Shown here piece by piece: positions 23,189 through 30,639 of a DNA stretch of 39,398 nt. Source of the DNA: a virus; the IMG/VR virus record IMGVR_UViG_3300048583_000551, positions 1-39,398 of that record, one strand, 5' to 3'. A program made the translations under genes and the position numbers. A model generated the notes under the pieces. It was given only the letters and a program-made list of their open reading frames with translations. It was not told the origin of the DNA and ran no database searches. Each line of letters opens with the position of its first letter. The first letter of the stretch is position 1.

Positions 23189-23750
23189 GTCTGCTTCCTT
23201 GTGGTTGCCGCAGGGTGGACTCGCTTGGACCCGAGATTTCACTTCGGGCCCGTGACTTCACTTTGGGCCCGTCATGGGCCCGTGATGCCGGCCCGTCACG
23301 GGCCCAGACTTTAGTCTCGATTTTATGTATCCGGGATGCTCTTGGGCCCGTGAGGCCCGTGATATTCCCCTCTCTACGCGGGAGAGATTCTCTTTTCAGA
23401 GAATCCTGAACGGAATTGGAAGGAAATTACCCTCCGCGGCCTCAATTACAACCCCATTTAGGAACAGAAAAGTGGTCGTACGGAAGCCCCTTTGAAAACG
23501 ATAGTAGATCACGGGCCCATGACGGGCCCGTTATGAATTTTGCACCACCTAACCTTATGATCCGCAAAAGAAAATCGCACGGGCCCGTGATGTTCGTTTC
23601 AGGCCCAATTAGACGCATAGCTATGCTGAAAGCCTCGTTTTACGACGCACGCCAATCCTCCCGCGGCCAGCCGCGAGCGCCCCGATTTTGGGGCGATTAC
23701 CTGTGGATTTCGGATCAGTATTTTCCATTTGAGGCACGCCGAATTCACAA
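23189..23750. other. Non-coding region with GGGCCCGTGA motifs, candidate replication origin
   Basis: No gene fits in these 562 bases. Between 23246 and 23590 the 10-mer GGGCCCGTGA and close variants occur about ten times in both orientations: 23246, 23265, 23276, 23296 (reverse), 23344, 23354 (partial), 23509 (reverse), 23520 (reverse), 23524 and 23581. The core GGGCCC is palindromic, and ACGGGCCCGT appears twice. A perfect 8-bp hairpin stands at 23386-23405. The segment 23406-23750 is notably richer in A and T than its surroundings. Repeated sites beside an AT-rich tract next to the helicase gene is how many phage and plasmid origins look; this is inference. Confidence 0.65.
23386..23405. 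repeat. Perfect hairpin in the candidate origin
   Basis: GATTCTCT and AGAGAATC pair perfectly around a TTTC loop. No T run follows on either strand, so it is less likely to be a simple terminator. It sits at the junction between the motif-rich and AT-rich halves of the region. Confidence 0.8.
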
Positions 23751-25238
23751 TCAATTATCGCCGGAGCGCATTTCAACCACCTCGCCCGACCCATCACGCG
23801 GCTCGACCGCAGCCCCAAACGCGATCGGCCTGCGCCAAAGCGCCTGCTCTACCAGCTTGCGGCGTGCGTCGGAGTTGCGCGGCGCCGAGCTGACGATATA
23901 GGCTGACCGTGACCGGAAGTCGTTGCGTTTCCAGCGCCCGTCGCCGGACGCGCTGTTGACGCGGTCGTAGCCGCGCTCGGCGAGCTTAAACGGGACGCTC
24001 TTGGACTTCAGCGCATCACGCGCCGCCGCCTCATTGTCGAACAGGCGCGACCAGCTGACGTAGGAGGTGAGGTCTGTGGAGAAGATCACGTCAGGCCGAA
24101 CGCCGCCACACGCCTCATCGATGAAGGCGTCCAGCACGTCATCCAGCACGTTGCGCCGCACCTCTTCAGCGCAGCCAATGACGGCCTCCTTGCCGAGCGT
24201 CATCGCAGGCGCCGCGGTGGGACTGAACGCCGACAGATCACGCGCGGCCAGCCATTGCACCGCGGCACCGCAGCCCCCGGCGCGCAGGTAGTCCCAGAAC
24301 GCTTCGTAGTAGGCCGCGGGACGTTTCCCGACGCTCGAGGTGAGCACGCAGAGCCTGCGATCTTCCGCGGGGATGTACATGGAGAGAGGGTCGTTGGTGG
24401 TGAGGATGACGCGGCAGAGATTGCGGATGTAGACGGTGTTCTCGTACTTTTTCGTCATCGCCAGCAGGTCGGGCGGCGCGGCGAGGACAGGCTTGAGCTT
24501 GTCGTAGAACGTGGACGCCTTATGTTCTGACGGGTCTGGGCGGACTTCGTTGATGACGAGGAGGAGCGACTTGGCATAGCCGTTGTAGCCGGTGAAGACC
24601 TCGTCTGGGCCGATTTCCGCGGCATTGAATTCACCGACACAGGCGCGGATCGGCGCGAGCAGGGAGTCTTTGCCGATGCCTTGGGCGCCCGCGAGCACGA
24701 GGCCGAAGTTGCACTTCTGGTACGGCCTCTGCACCAAGTGCGCGAAGAAGTCGAACGCGATCTCTGCTTCTTCCTCGTACAGCCAGCGCACGTGCTCGAC
24801 CCACCGATCAGCCGTCTGGCCATTCGCGGCCAGCGCGGCGCCCGGCCCCGGAACGTAGGTGTTGAGGCACACTGCACCTGGAACGTTCTGCATGCCCCGA
24901 TCCGTCATCACGAAGTCCCGCACGAACTGCGGCATCCCCGGCCACCACGTGGAGCCTTCCACCGTCCAGCCGGTTTCGACGTCGTTGATGGCATTCGAAG
25001 GTGGATAGGGAACGAGCTCGCCGCGCGAGTTTTCGCGGGTGGGCCAATCGTCCTTGCGGATCGCCCCATCAACTGACTTGGCGCAGAGCAGCATGCCCGT
25101 CTCGATGTCCCAGTAGGCCGCTTGCGCCTCGTCGTAGCGGAACGATGCCATCGTCCTGCGCCGCCGAAAGCTCATCGCGGCATCTTGGAGCTCCGCCTCG
25201 CGCTCAAGCTCCTCGTCCAGATTGCGCTGGTCACTCAT
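23751..25238 (-). CDS. Replicative helicase, D5/SF3-like (DUF5906-like)
   Basis: This 495-residue protein should unwind the phage origin or fork. The ATPase core has a Walker A GAQGIGKDS (184-192), Walker B LLLVINE (225-231) and an asparagine sensor in RVILTTND (Asn282), the order expected for SF3-like helicases of the D5/virulence-associated E group. Before the core, residues 90-180 contain TWWPGMPQFVRDFV and an EEEAEIAFDFFAHLVQRPYQK segment typical of this group. The C-terminal 110 residues (about 385-495) may be a winged-helix DNA-binding part. It overlaps the preceding zinc gene by eight bases, so primase and helicase are made together. The candidate origin lies directly after its stop. 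Confidence 0.82.
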   Translation of the reverse strand: MSDQRNLDEELEREAELQDAAMSFRRRRTMASFRYDEAQAAYWDIETGMLLCAKSVDGAIRKDDWPTRENSRGELVPYPPSNAINDVETGWTVEGSTWWPGMPQFVRDFVMTDRGMQNVPGAVCLNTYVPGPGAALAANGQTADRWVEHVRWLYEEEAEIAFDFFAHLVQRPYQKCNFGLVLAGAQGIGKDSLLAPIRACVGEFNAAEIGPDEVFTGYNGYAKSLLLVINEVRPDPSEHKASTFYDKLKPVLAAPPDLLAMTKKYENTVYIRNLCRVILTTNDPLSMYIPAEDRRLCVLTSSVGKRPAAYYEAFWDYLRAGGCGAAVQWLAARDLSAFSPTAAPAMTLGKEAVIGCAEEVRRNVLDDVLDAFIDEACGGVRPDVIFSTDLTSYVSWSRLFDNEAAARDALKSKSVPFKLAERGYDRVNSASGDGRWKRNDFRSRSAYIVSSAPRNSDARRKLVEQALWRRPIAFGAAVEPRDGSGEVVEMRSGDN

Positions 25239-25602
25239 CGTCGCGGCTCCGGCTCATGAGCAGCGCGAGGATCGCGAGCTCGTGGTAGTCGCGAGCCCTG
25301 CAATCTTCGTGCGAGCAGGTGAACTGCCCGAAGAACGAGTTCTCCTCGTCCGGGAGCCGCAGCGCAGCGCGGTGGTGTCCGGGGGAAAGCTTCTCCCAAG
25401 GGCAGCCAATCTCGAGCCAGCCGCGGCTGTCGTGTTCCGTTTGGGGCGCGACGCCGCAGGCTCGCAAGGTGGCGCGAACAGCGCTGAACGCGCGAAGGCG
25501 CTCTCCGCACGGCTGGGCAGGGTGGTTTGCGGAGAGATTGTAGCGTTGGGCGCGTACCACTCGGCGCGCGTGCGCCTGGAGAGCCTCGAGATTCTCATTC
25601 AT
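25231..25602 (-). CDS. Zinc-binding module related to the primase C-terminus
   Basis: The 123-residue product has an N-terminal helical part and a zinc-binding pattern Cys67, His76/77, Cys96 and Cys101 (GCPWEKLSPGHH, then FTCSHEDC). The same pattern closes the adjacent primase (KCPWTDAHTGG with FRCHHGAC). It may work as a separate zinc subunit of the primase, for template recognition, or as an accessory for the helicase. The ATG overlaps the primase stop (ATGA) and its end overlaps the helicase start by eight bases. Function is inferred from motif and linkage. Confidence 0.6.
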   Translation of the reverse strand: MNENLEALQAHARRVVRAQRYNLSANHPAQPCGERLRAFSAVRATLRACGVAPQTEHDSRGWLEIGCPWEKLSPGHHRAALRLPDEENSFFGQFTCSHEDCRARDYHELAILALLMSRSRDDE

Positions 25603-26573
25603 CGCATCTTCCTCAAGCTTGGGTGGGCCTCTGGCGCGGCAGCATTCACCGCCTCCAGCACGAATTCGCTCTCATCGGACAGCCACTGCGTCAGGTCGCG
25701 CCACCGGCGATGGTGACAGGCGCCGTGGTGGCAGCGGAAGGCGCCTGTCCAGCCGTTCTCTGGGTCGGGTGTGCGGATTGCCGCGCCATTGTCCACGCCG
25801 CCTGTGTGGGCGTCGGTCCAAGGGCACTTCATGTCCATCCAGCCTCCCATGTTCGGTTCGTCCCGACGCATCATGCCCGACGCGCGCAGCAGCGCCGTCG
25901 CCGCCACGAACGCGCGCACATTGTCTGCTCGGTTCCCGACCGCGACACGATCTGGCCGCGGCCCGGCCACGCGCAGCTCCAGCCGGAAGGCTTCGGCCAG
26001 TTGTTCGACGGTGTAGCGGTTGTGCGGTTCCCACGACTCGAGCCGGACGCGCCAGCCATTGTTGGCAGGCTTGCCGTTAACGCCTGCGGGGAGACGGAAC
26101 ACGCGGTTGACGCCTGCCATGCCGGTGTCTTTGCCGAGGAACTTGGCATGGATGAAGGCGTTGATGAGGGACTCGAATTTGCGCTGATCGCGTTCGAGCT
26201 CCTTGAAGAAGTAGACCGCCTGGAAATTGCCGGGCGAGGTTTCGATCAGTGCTGTGGGCCGGGCCGCGTCCAGCATTGACAGGGGGAACTTGGCCGCGGC
26301 TCCATCGCCGAGGTCATCGATCATCAGCAGCAGTCCGCCACAGAAGTTCTCTTTCCTGCGGCGAAACTCGCCGCGGTTGTTCGGTTGCATCGCGCTGACG
26401 CAGACATAGACGTTTGCCGCCTGATCTATCTGCCACAGCTCTTTCAGTACACTTGCCTTCCACTTTCCGGGGATGTCCGCATGCGGGTCGCCGCGGAACT
26501 GACACATCATCACCCGTCCTTCCCGAGGGAGCATCGCATGCATCCCCTCAACGAATTCCGCCAACGTCCCCAT
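25599..26573 (-). CDS. AEP-type DNA primase (RepB-like)
   Basis: The protein has 324 residues from ATG at 26573, chosen because AAGGAG lies nine bases upstream; an ATG seven codons earlier would place that site inside the gene. It shows the primase-polymerase pattern of archaeo-eukaryotic-type primases: a metal-binding Asp pair in LLLMIDDLG (Asp86/Asp87), ETSPGNFQAVYFF (about 111-123) and the later NRVFRLPAGVNGKP (156-169). A C-terminal zinc module follows with Cys250, His257, Cys281, His283 and Cys286. It should lay primers for the phage polymerase. It heads the overlapping primase, zinc module and helicase block, which starts after a 65-base gap. Confidence 0.78.
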   Translation of the reverse strand: MGTLAEFVEGMHAMLPREGRVMMCQFRGDPHADIPGKWKASVLKELWQIDQAANVYVCVSAMQPNNRGEFRRRKENFCGGLLLMIDDLGDGAAAKFPLSMLDAARPTALIETSPGNFQAVYFFKELERDQRKFESLINAFIHAKFLGKDTGMAGVNRVFRLPAGVNGKPANNGWRVRLESWEPHNRYTVEQLAEAFRLELRVAGPRPDRVAVGNRADNVRAFVAATALLRASGMMRRDEPNMGGWMDMKCPWTDAHTGGVDNGAAIRTPDPENGWTGAFRCHHGACHHRRWRDLTQWLSDESEFVLEAVNAAAPEAHPSLRKMR

Positions 26574-26638
26574 AGGACGCCTCTCCTTAGTCATCCGCGC
26601 CGGTAGCAGACATTCCCCGGTCTGCCAGCGGGAGACCG

Positions 26639-27499
26639 TCAGAACTGACCGGGGATGCTTTCTTCGGCGTGGTCGGCGACGTCGGCGTAGTTGGCCTTGC
26701 GCTCGCCGGAGGTGGTGGCGGCGTGGAAGTCACGGCCCGCGGCGTAGAGGTCGGGGGAGTCGATGAAGCCGTCGGCCTCGAACTTGACGCCGTGCCAGGA
26801 GCCCTGATCGTTGGATTCGGCGACGGTGGTGAGCCGGATCTTGTTGAGCCAGGTGGGCGGAGTGATCATGCGGCCATTCACCTGCGTCTTCGCGCCAGCC
26901 AGCAGGGTCATGAGCGTCTTCGACTTCTTGATCTGCGTCGAGGTCAGGGCCAGCAGCACCGCCTCGACCTTGCCGTCGTGCACCACCAGACCGAAGTGGC
27001 TGCGGGTGTCGCTGACGCGCTCGCACTTCTTGTCCGACACCTCGCCGCTCTCGGTCGGGATGTACAGGCGACCCTCCAGCTCGACGATGCCACCGCTGTC
27101 GCGCAGGTCAGCCGCGGCCTCGGGCGTGAGCTCACCGCGGAAGCCGCCGTTGGTGCCGCGCGGCGCCCACTTCAGGAAGCGACGCTGGAAGCTGCACGGC
27201 AGGAACGTCACGCCGGTCTTGCCGTCGTAGAGCGACCCGGTGACGGAGTTGTAGAGCATGCCCGGACGCGCGGCGGCATTGTACGCGGCATTGGCCTCAT
27301 CGCACTGCGGCGACGACTTCTGCAGCACGCGCAGGAACGGGACGGCGAACGAGTCGCGATCGGTGCCTTCGATGCCGTGGCCCGCATCGGCGGCAAGATC
27401 GAAGGCGGCGTGGAGCGTGATGGCGCTGCCGGATTCGGCGGCGACAGCGGCAACGTCGACGTTGGCAACGTCGGTGACAGCAACGGTAGAGGCTTTCAT
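26639..27499 (-). CDS. Possible ssDNA-binding protein
   Basis: The 286-residue protein is not firmly recognised. After a flexible Ala/Val-rich start, residues 50-235 look globular and beta-rich, with FAVPFLRVLQKSSPQCDEAN, SVTGSLYDGKTGVTFLPCSF and STQIKKSKTLMTLL. The C-terminus is acidic and closes with DVADHAEESIPGQF, reminiscent of the acidic, aromatic-ended tails by which ssDNA-binding proteins recruit partners. Location upstream of primase and helicase fits such a role. AGGAG stands seven bases before the ATG. Recombination accessory protein is an alternative. Confidence 0.45.
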   Translation of the reverse strand: MKASTVAVTDVANVDVAAVAAESGSAITLHAAFDLAADAGHGIEGTDRDSFAVPFLRVLQKSSPQCDEANAAYNAAARPGMLYNSVTGSLYDGKTGVTFLPCSFQRRFLKWAPRGTNGGFRGELTPEAAADLRDSGGIVELEGRLYIPTESGEVSDKKCERVSDTRSHFGLVVHDGKVEAVLLALTSTQIKKSKTLMTLLAGAKTQVNGRMITPPTWLNKIRLTTVAESNDQGSWHGVKFEADGFIDSPDLYAAGRDFHAATTSGERKANYADVADHAEESIPGQF

Positions 27500-28014
27500 T
27501 TGGTGCTCCTGGGAAGTTTGATGGTTGCTTTGGAGTAGGGGAAGACGTTGAACGTCTCCATGGGGAATGCCGCGCCCGCGGCGAGCTGCTCACGCAGGAA
27601 CGCCTTGAGCGTGGAGTGGTGCACGCCTTCAGTCATCTGCACAACGCAATCGCTGGCTCGCAGTTGAGCCTCGATTTCGAGGGCTTTTTCGCGTTCTCCG
27701 CGACCGAATGACGCGACGACGGAGGTCTTGATGAGACCGCCGAAGCCATTGTCCGCCAGCCACTTCAGCGCGGCTTCGCGGTTGTTCTCGGTGATGCCGG
27801 CATCGAAGTCTTCCGCGATGCTGACGAGTTCGCCGGTCGGAAGGCGGATCTCCTTCAGCCCAACCTCCTCCATCAGCATCGGCAGATCTTCGCGGCTCGT
27901 CCGCAGGAAGTCTTCCTTGGCCGCGGCCAGCGTTTCTTCCGCAGCAGACACTGCGGCTTGTTGTCGTACGAACAGCTCGGCCATTGCCGAGATGCGTTTC
28001 AGCGCGTCACTCAT
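27496..28014 (-). CDS. Unknown protein of 172 residues in the replication operon
   Basis: Residues 1-45 form a helical, Ala/Glu-rich coiled-coil-like segment. Next come LKEIRLPTGELVSIAEDFDAG (strand-rich), a helical EAALKWLADNGFGGLIKT part and a basic end MTEGVHHSTLKAFLREQ and YSKATIKLPRSTK. Similar proteins occur beside phage ssDNA-binding and recombination genes, but I cannot assign a role. ATGA overlaps on both sides tie it to the genes before and after. Confidence 0.55.
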   Translation of the reverse strand: MSDALKRISAMAELFVRQQAAVSAAEETLAAAKEDFLRTSREDLPMLMEEVGLKEIRLPTGELVSIAEDFDAGITENNREAALKWLADNGFGGLIKTSVVASFGRGEREKALEIEAQLRASDCVVQMTEGVHHSTLKAFLREQLAAGAAFPMETFNVFPYSKATIKLPRSTK

Positions 28015-28430
28015 GCAGTTTTCTCCAGTGCATCTTCAGGTTCCGCCCAGAGATCAGGCACCTCTGACGCGGCGTACTCAGCGAGTTCGCGCTTCCAGCG
28101 CAGGACGAGAAATTCGCCCATCAAGTCCCACGCAGCAGCGAGTGCCGCGGCGACGACAACAGAGTCCCCCATCATCATCACCACATCGCCCGGCTGCAGC
28201 TCTTCAACCGCCGCTCGCACCACAGCGATGGAGTGCTTGATGTTCCCGGGATGGACGCGGCCTTCAGTAGCGATGCGCAGGCGCCCCCAGCGCGGCTCCA
28301 CGCCCGTCAGGTCAACCGTCGGGACGTAGAGGCCGGTGGCCGGGTCGAAGCGAGTGGGAAGGTTCGGAACGAGAACGGTACGCGTGCTGCTGGTGTTGGT
28401 TTGCAGCTGTTTTCGAGGGTGTTTTGACAC
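28011..28430 (-). CDS. Unknown protein of 139 residues, first gene of the replication operon
   Basis: GTG at 28430 with GGAG nine bases upstream is the likely start. The N-terminal 40 residues are basic and polar (KHPRKQLQTNTSSTRTV). The middle contains QPGDVVMMMGDSVVVAAALA, a hydrophobic beta-alpha segment, and the last 35 residues are helical and acidic. No family is recognised. As the first gene read from the divergent region at 28431-28628 it is probably among the earliest leftward products. Confidence 0.6.
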   Translation of the reverse strand: MSKHPRKQLQTNTSSTRTVLVPNLPTRFDPATGLYVPTVDLTGVEPRWGRLRIATEGRVHPGNIKHSIAVVRAAVEELQPGDVVMMMGDSVVVAAALAAAWDLMGEFLVLRWKRELAEYAASEVPDLWAEPEDALEKTA

Positions 28431-28628
28431 GTCAGGTACTCCGGTTAGCCGGGAGCTGGTTGCTCCAGGGACGGTAAGTCTCGCTCGTTTCGGGGCGCTG
28501 CGCGCGGAGTTGAACGGAAATTTTCAGAGAAGTTGTTCATAACCGAACATTTCTGTTGACTTCTGCTCCAAGACGACGCATACTCTGCTCCAAGGCGCCG
28601 CCCGGTGCCTCCAACCACGAGCCTGACC
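28431..28628. promoter_or_regulatory. Divergent control region
   Basis: Leftward replication genes and rightward small genes start from here. It contains promoter P4 and an inverted repeat GTTCATAACCGAAC (28535-28548) that shares GTTCATAAC with the element upstream of P5, P6 and P7. No convincing leftward promoter could be identified. The inverted repeat lies between the two start regions and could be an operator. Confidence 0.55.
28556..28584 (+). promoter_or_regulatory. Promoter P4, sigma70-like
   Basis: TTGACT, 17 bp, CATACT. Transcription would begin near 28591 and read the genes at 28629 and 28853. Confidence 0.8.
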
Positions 28629-28865
28629 ATGCCCACTTCGTTCCGCGATCCCTTCCTCCGCCGCGTGTACGACACCTGCGTCGCCGCCTACCGCGCCAAA
28701 GGTGCGCTGTACCTGCGCGAAGGCAACTCCGCCGCCGTGATGTTCCGCCGCGGCTTCACCGGCTCCAGCACCTACCGCTGGGACGCCGCCTCGCGCAATA
28801 CTCTCGCCTATGCCAGCTTCTGCGCCGGGCGCGATTGCGCCAAGGAGGCCGCATGCTCGGGCTGA
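28629..28865 (+). CDS. Small basic protein of 78 residues, unknown
   Basis: The product begins MPTSFRDPFLRRVYDTCVAA and is rich in Arg and aromatic residues, with SSTYRWDAASRNTLAYASFC and a cysteine-containing end. The ATG follows CAACCACGAGCCTGACC, a weakened form of the usual leader. It is the first gene behind promoter P4 and overlaps the next gene by 13 bases. No known domain is apparent. Confidence 0.65.
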   Translation: MPTSFRDPFLRRVYDTCVAAYRAKGALYLREGNSAAVMFRRGFTGSSTYRWDAASRNTLAYASFCAGRDCAKEAACSG

Positions 28866-29077
28866 AGCTGCACCCGTTCCCGTTCCGCGCCGTCGCCCGC
28901 CGCGGCGACTCCCTGCTCCTTGACGTGGCGTTGCGCAACAAGGTCGCGCTGCTGGCGGAGACCGCGGAAGGCGCGCAGCTGCGCGCGGCGCTGTCGGAGG
29001 CTTTGGGCGGCGACTGGACGTTCACAGGCGACTGCGGCTCGATGGTGCGCGCCGATCTTTCCGTTCATAACGCTTGA
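28853..29077 (+). CDS. Small protein of 74 residues ending in LSVHNA
   Basis: ATG at 28853 with AAGGAGG upstream gives MLGLKLHPFPFRAVARRGDS and a compact beta-alpha fold with LLLDVALRNKVALLAETAEG. No family is recognised. Its last six codons (LSVHNA) and stop lie in the 20-bp element that also positions the -35 box of promoter P5, so the stop codon TGA is part of TTGACT. The gene at 29983 ends in exactly the same way. Confidence 0.7.
   Translation: MLGLKLHPFPFRAVARRGDSLLLDVALRNKVALLAETAEGAQLRAALSEALGGDWTFTGDCGSMVRADLSVHNA
29057..29076 (+). repeat. Element CTTTCCGTTCATAACGCTTG, copy 1
   Basis: This 20-bp sequence is repeated without change at 30247-30266 and 31471-31490, each time ending in the first three bases of a -35 box. 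In copies 1 and 2 it also encodes the C-terminus of the upstream protein. Confidence 0.95.
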
Positions 29078-29102
29078 CTCCTGCGCCAACATCAGCGATA
29101 AT
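29074..29102 (+). promoter_or_regulatory. Promoter P5, sigma70-like
   Basis: TTGACT, 17 bp, GATAAT, close to consensus. The leader TCGTCAAGTCAACCGACCTGACC after it is shared with P6. Confidence 0.88.
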
Positions 29103-29146
29103 AGTCTCGTCAAGTCAACCGACCTGACCCAACCAAGGAACCAACC

Positions 29147-29512
29147 ATGAAGAAGAACACCAAGACCGCGCCTGTGCAGGGCTTCCACTACTACGCCAGC
29201 TCGATTTGGGGCTGGGTCGTCGCGGACAGCCGCGAGGAAGTCATCAAGCGCCTCGCCGTAACGATGGGCTCGTCCCTCATCAAGCGCGCCAAGGCCGCTG
29301 GCTACGCTGGCCCGGCCTTCGGCGTGTGCCGCGTCGAATTGCCGCAGACCGCGCACTACACCATCAGCAACTACATGCCCGCCCTCATCACCAAGGAGGA
29401 CGGCATCAACGAACAGCGCAGGGGCGCTGTCGTGCCGACGTCCGAGGTCGAGTACCTTCGCATGACGACCGTTAGCGGCAAGACCGCGCCCGCACCCGAG
29501 CTGCTGGGCTGA
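29147..29512 (+). CDS. Protein of 121 residues, unknown
   Basis: The product begins MKKNTKTAPVQGFHYYASSI and has an aromatic first half (WGWVVADSREEVIKRLA) typical of a small alpha-beta domain, followed by a basic helix IKRAKAAGYAGPA and a longer end with ITKEDGINEQRRGAV. The ATG follows AAGGAACCAACC. No family is recognised. A strong hairpin (29520-29541) stands immediately after the stop, so this gene's message is probably separated from the next ones. Confidence 0.72.
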   Translation: MKKNTKTAPVQGFHYYASSIWGWVVADSREEVIKRLAVTMGSSLIKRAKAAGYAGPAFGVCRVELPQTAHYTISNYMPALITKEDGINEQRRGAVVPTSEVEYLRMTTVSGKTAPAPELLG

Positions 29513-29519
29513 CTCACCC

Positions 29520-29541
29520 GGCGCCGGGCACTCCCGGCGCC
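29520..29541 (+). terminator. Perfect 9-bp hairpin after the 29147-29512 gene
   Basis: GGCGCCGGG pairs with CCCGGCGCC around a CACT loop. No T tract follows, so it is perhaps a rho-independent-like attenuator or an mRNA-stabilising end. The AACCAAGGA site of the next gene comes five bases later. Confidence 0.6.
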
Positions 29542-29558
29542 ACAACCAAGGACTCGCC

Positions 29559-29777
29559 ATGAGCACCAAGCTCCGCAAGCAACTCATCGACGCAGGCGTC
29601 AACAACCTCCGGGAGTTCGGCTACCCCAACTGCAACGCCGACAACATCCTCACCGACCGCATCTTCGCCCCGTTCTTCAAGTCCATGCTGGAGGAGAACC
29701 TCGGCAACGGCGAGCAGTACGACCGCGAGATCAACGCGCTGCTCAACGAGATCGCCATCAACAAGCTGAAGGCCTGA
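29559..29777 (+). CDS. Small protein of 72 residues, unknown
   Basis: The product MSTKLRKQLIDAGVNNLREF continues with NCNADNILTDRIFAPFFKSM and ends in a Glu/Asn-rich helix and NKLKA. Mostly helical proteins of this kind occur widely in phage early regions without known role. ATG lies six bases after AAGGACTC. The next gene starts two bases after its stop. Confidence 0.72.
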   Translation: MSTKLRKQLIDAGVNNLREFGYPNCNADNILTDRIFAPFFKSMLEENLGNGEQYDREINALLNEIAINKLKA

Positions 29778-29779
29778 CC

Positions 29780-29983
29780 ATGACCTCCCACGAACTTGCG
29801 CGCCGCTTGCTGGCTGGCCCCGACGTCACCGTCGTGCTCTTCGAGCGCGGCGGCTGCTCGGAGTGCGATGCGGACGGCTGCGGCGCCTTCGCCTACCACG
29901 AAGTGGACTCCGTCGAGACCACCGTCGGGCGGGTGCTCTACGCCCCAGCGGGCGAACAGCCTCGCCAGCTGGTGGTGCTCTGA
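29780..29983 (+). CDS. Small Cys-rich protein of 67 residues, unknown
   Basis: The N-terminus MTSHELARRLLAGPDVTVVL resembles the first helix and strand of a common small phage protein type that begins with an ELxRxLLxGPD motif. Three Cys residues cluster in GGCSECDADGCG, so a metal or disulphide site is possible. The end is a beta segment (GRVLYAPAGEQPRQLVVL). Its stop shares one base with the next start (TGATG). Confidence 0.65.
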   Translation: MTSHELARRLLAGPDVTVVLFERGGCSECDADGCGAFAYHEVDSVETTVGRVLYAPAGEQPRQLVVL

Positions 29984-30267
29984 TGGAGCTCGAACTTCGC
30001 TTCTGCCTCAAGACCAATCCCGGCGACGTCGTCGAGGACTTCCCCGAAGCCGCGCGCCGGGCCGCGGCCACGCTGCGCGGCGCCCTGCGCGCGTACCACG
30101 AGGCCTACAGCCGCACGCGGCAGACGCTGGCCGGAACCGAAGAAGACCTCGGGCCTCCGGAGCTGTACGGCAGGAATACGCCGCACGCCAGAGCCTACCA
30201 GCTGGGCGTGAAGGACGCCATCCGCGACCACCGCAAGAAGAACGAACTTTCCGTTCATAACGCTTGA
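29983..30267 (+). CDS. Protein of 94 residues ending in LSVHNA
   Basis: ATG at 29983 overlaps the previous stop, giving MELELRFCLKTNPGDVVEDF, a helical middle (EAARRAAATLRGALRAYHEA) and a basic end RDHRKKNE-LSVHNA. Longer frames from 29863 lie in the preceding gene. No family is recognised. The last codons are the 20-bp promoter element, as for the gene ending at 29077, so the two C-termini are the same because they are regulatory DNA. Confidence 0.68.
   Translation: MELELRFCLKTNPGDVVEDFPEAARRAAATLRGALRAYHEAYSRTRQTLAGTEEDLGPPELYGRNTPHARAYQLGVKDAIRDHRKKNELSVHNA
30247..30266 (+). repeat. Element CTTTCCGTTCATAACGCTTG, copy 2
   Basis: Identical to the copy at 29057-29076. The similarity to the P5 region continues through promoter P6 and the leader to about 30330, an 85-bp duplication in total. 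Confidence 0.95.
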
Positions 30268-30292
30268 TCTCTGCTCCCGCATCAGCGATAAT
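30264..30292 (+). promoter_or_regulatory. Promoter P6, sigma70-like
   Basis: TTGATC, 17 bp, GATAAT. It should drive the overlapping genes from 30338 to 31469. Confidence 0.85.
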
Positions 30293-30337
30293 AGCTTCGT
30301 CAAGTCAACCGACCTGACCCCAACCAAGGAATCTCAA

Positions 30338-30511
30338 ATGGCTATCAGCGACCCCAACAGCTCTGGCAACCGCATCGCCAAGTTCATCCTCATCCTCGTC
30401 GTCATCTGCATCGCTGGCTGGAGCGTGCACGGCAAAATGAACGGCCTCAACGACGAAGGCACCGCCAGCAGCCGCAACTGCCAGAACGACCGCACGGGAA
30501 CCTGCCGATGA
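30338..30511 (+). CDS. Small single-span membrane protein (57 residues)
   Basis: The frame from ATG 30338 (AAGGAATCTCAA upstream) encodes MAISDPNSSGNRIAKFILIL, a hydrophobic segment KFILILVVICIAGWSV (about residues 15-30) and a polar, Cys-containing tail ending RTGTCR. A single transmembrane helix with a short N-terminus is likely. Functions of such phage proteins range from superinfection exclusion to lysis support; nothing specific is seen here. It is the first gene of the P6 unit. Confidence 0.65.
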   Translation: MAISDPNSSGNRIAKFILILVVICIAGWSVHGKMNGLNDEGTASSRNCQNDRTGTCR

Positions 30512-30639
30512 TCGTCGACCGCCGCGCCGCCTACTACCGCAAGCTGCCTCACCAGCACGACCCGGAGAACTTCCTGGCCCGCTACGACCGCGGCCTGCAG
30601 CTGCAGGCGCAGTGGCGCGCGAAGTGGAAGCGCCCATGA
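30508..30639 (+). CDS. Small basic protein of 43 residues
   Basis: The start ATG overlaps the previous stop (ATGA) and the end overlaps the next start in the same way. The product MIVDRRAAYYRKLPHQHDPE continues with an aromatic and Arg-rich helix and ends WRAKWKRP. Because of its small size it could be missed, but coupling on both sides supports it. Function unknown. Confidence 0.55.
   Translation: MIVDRRAAYYRKLPHQHDPENFLARYDRGLQLQAQWRAKWKRP

Noticed and set aside
23416-23901. Plus-strand gene in the candidate origin
   Set aside because: It has no ribosome site, no family pattern, atypical codon use and overlaps the 3' end of the helicase gene on the other strand.
28431-28628. Leftward sigma70 promoter for the replication operon
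   Set aside because: I searched for the TTGnnn-17-CATACT/GATAAT design on the minus strand here and found no match good enough to report.
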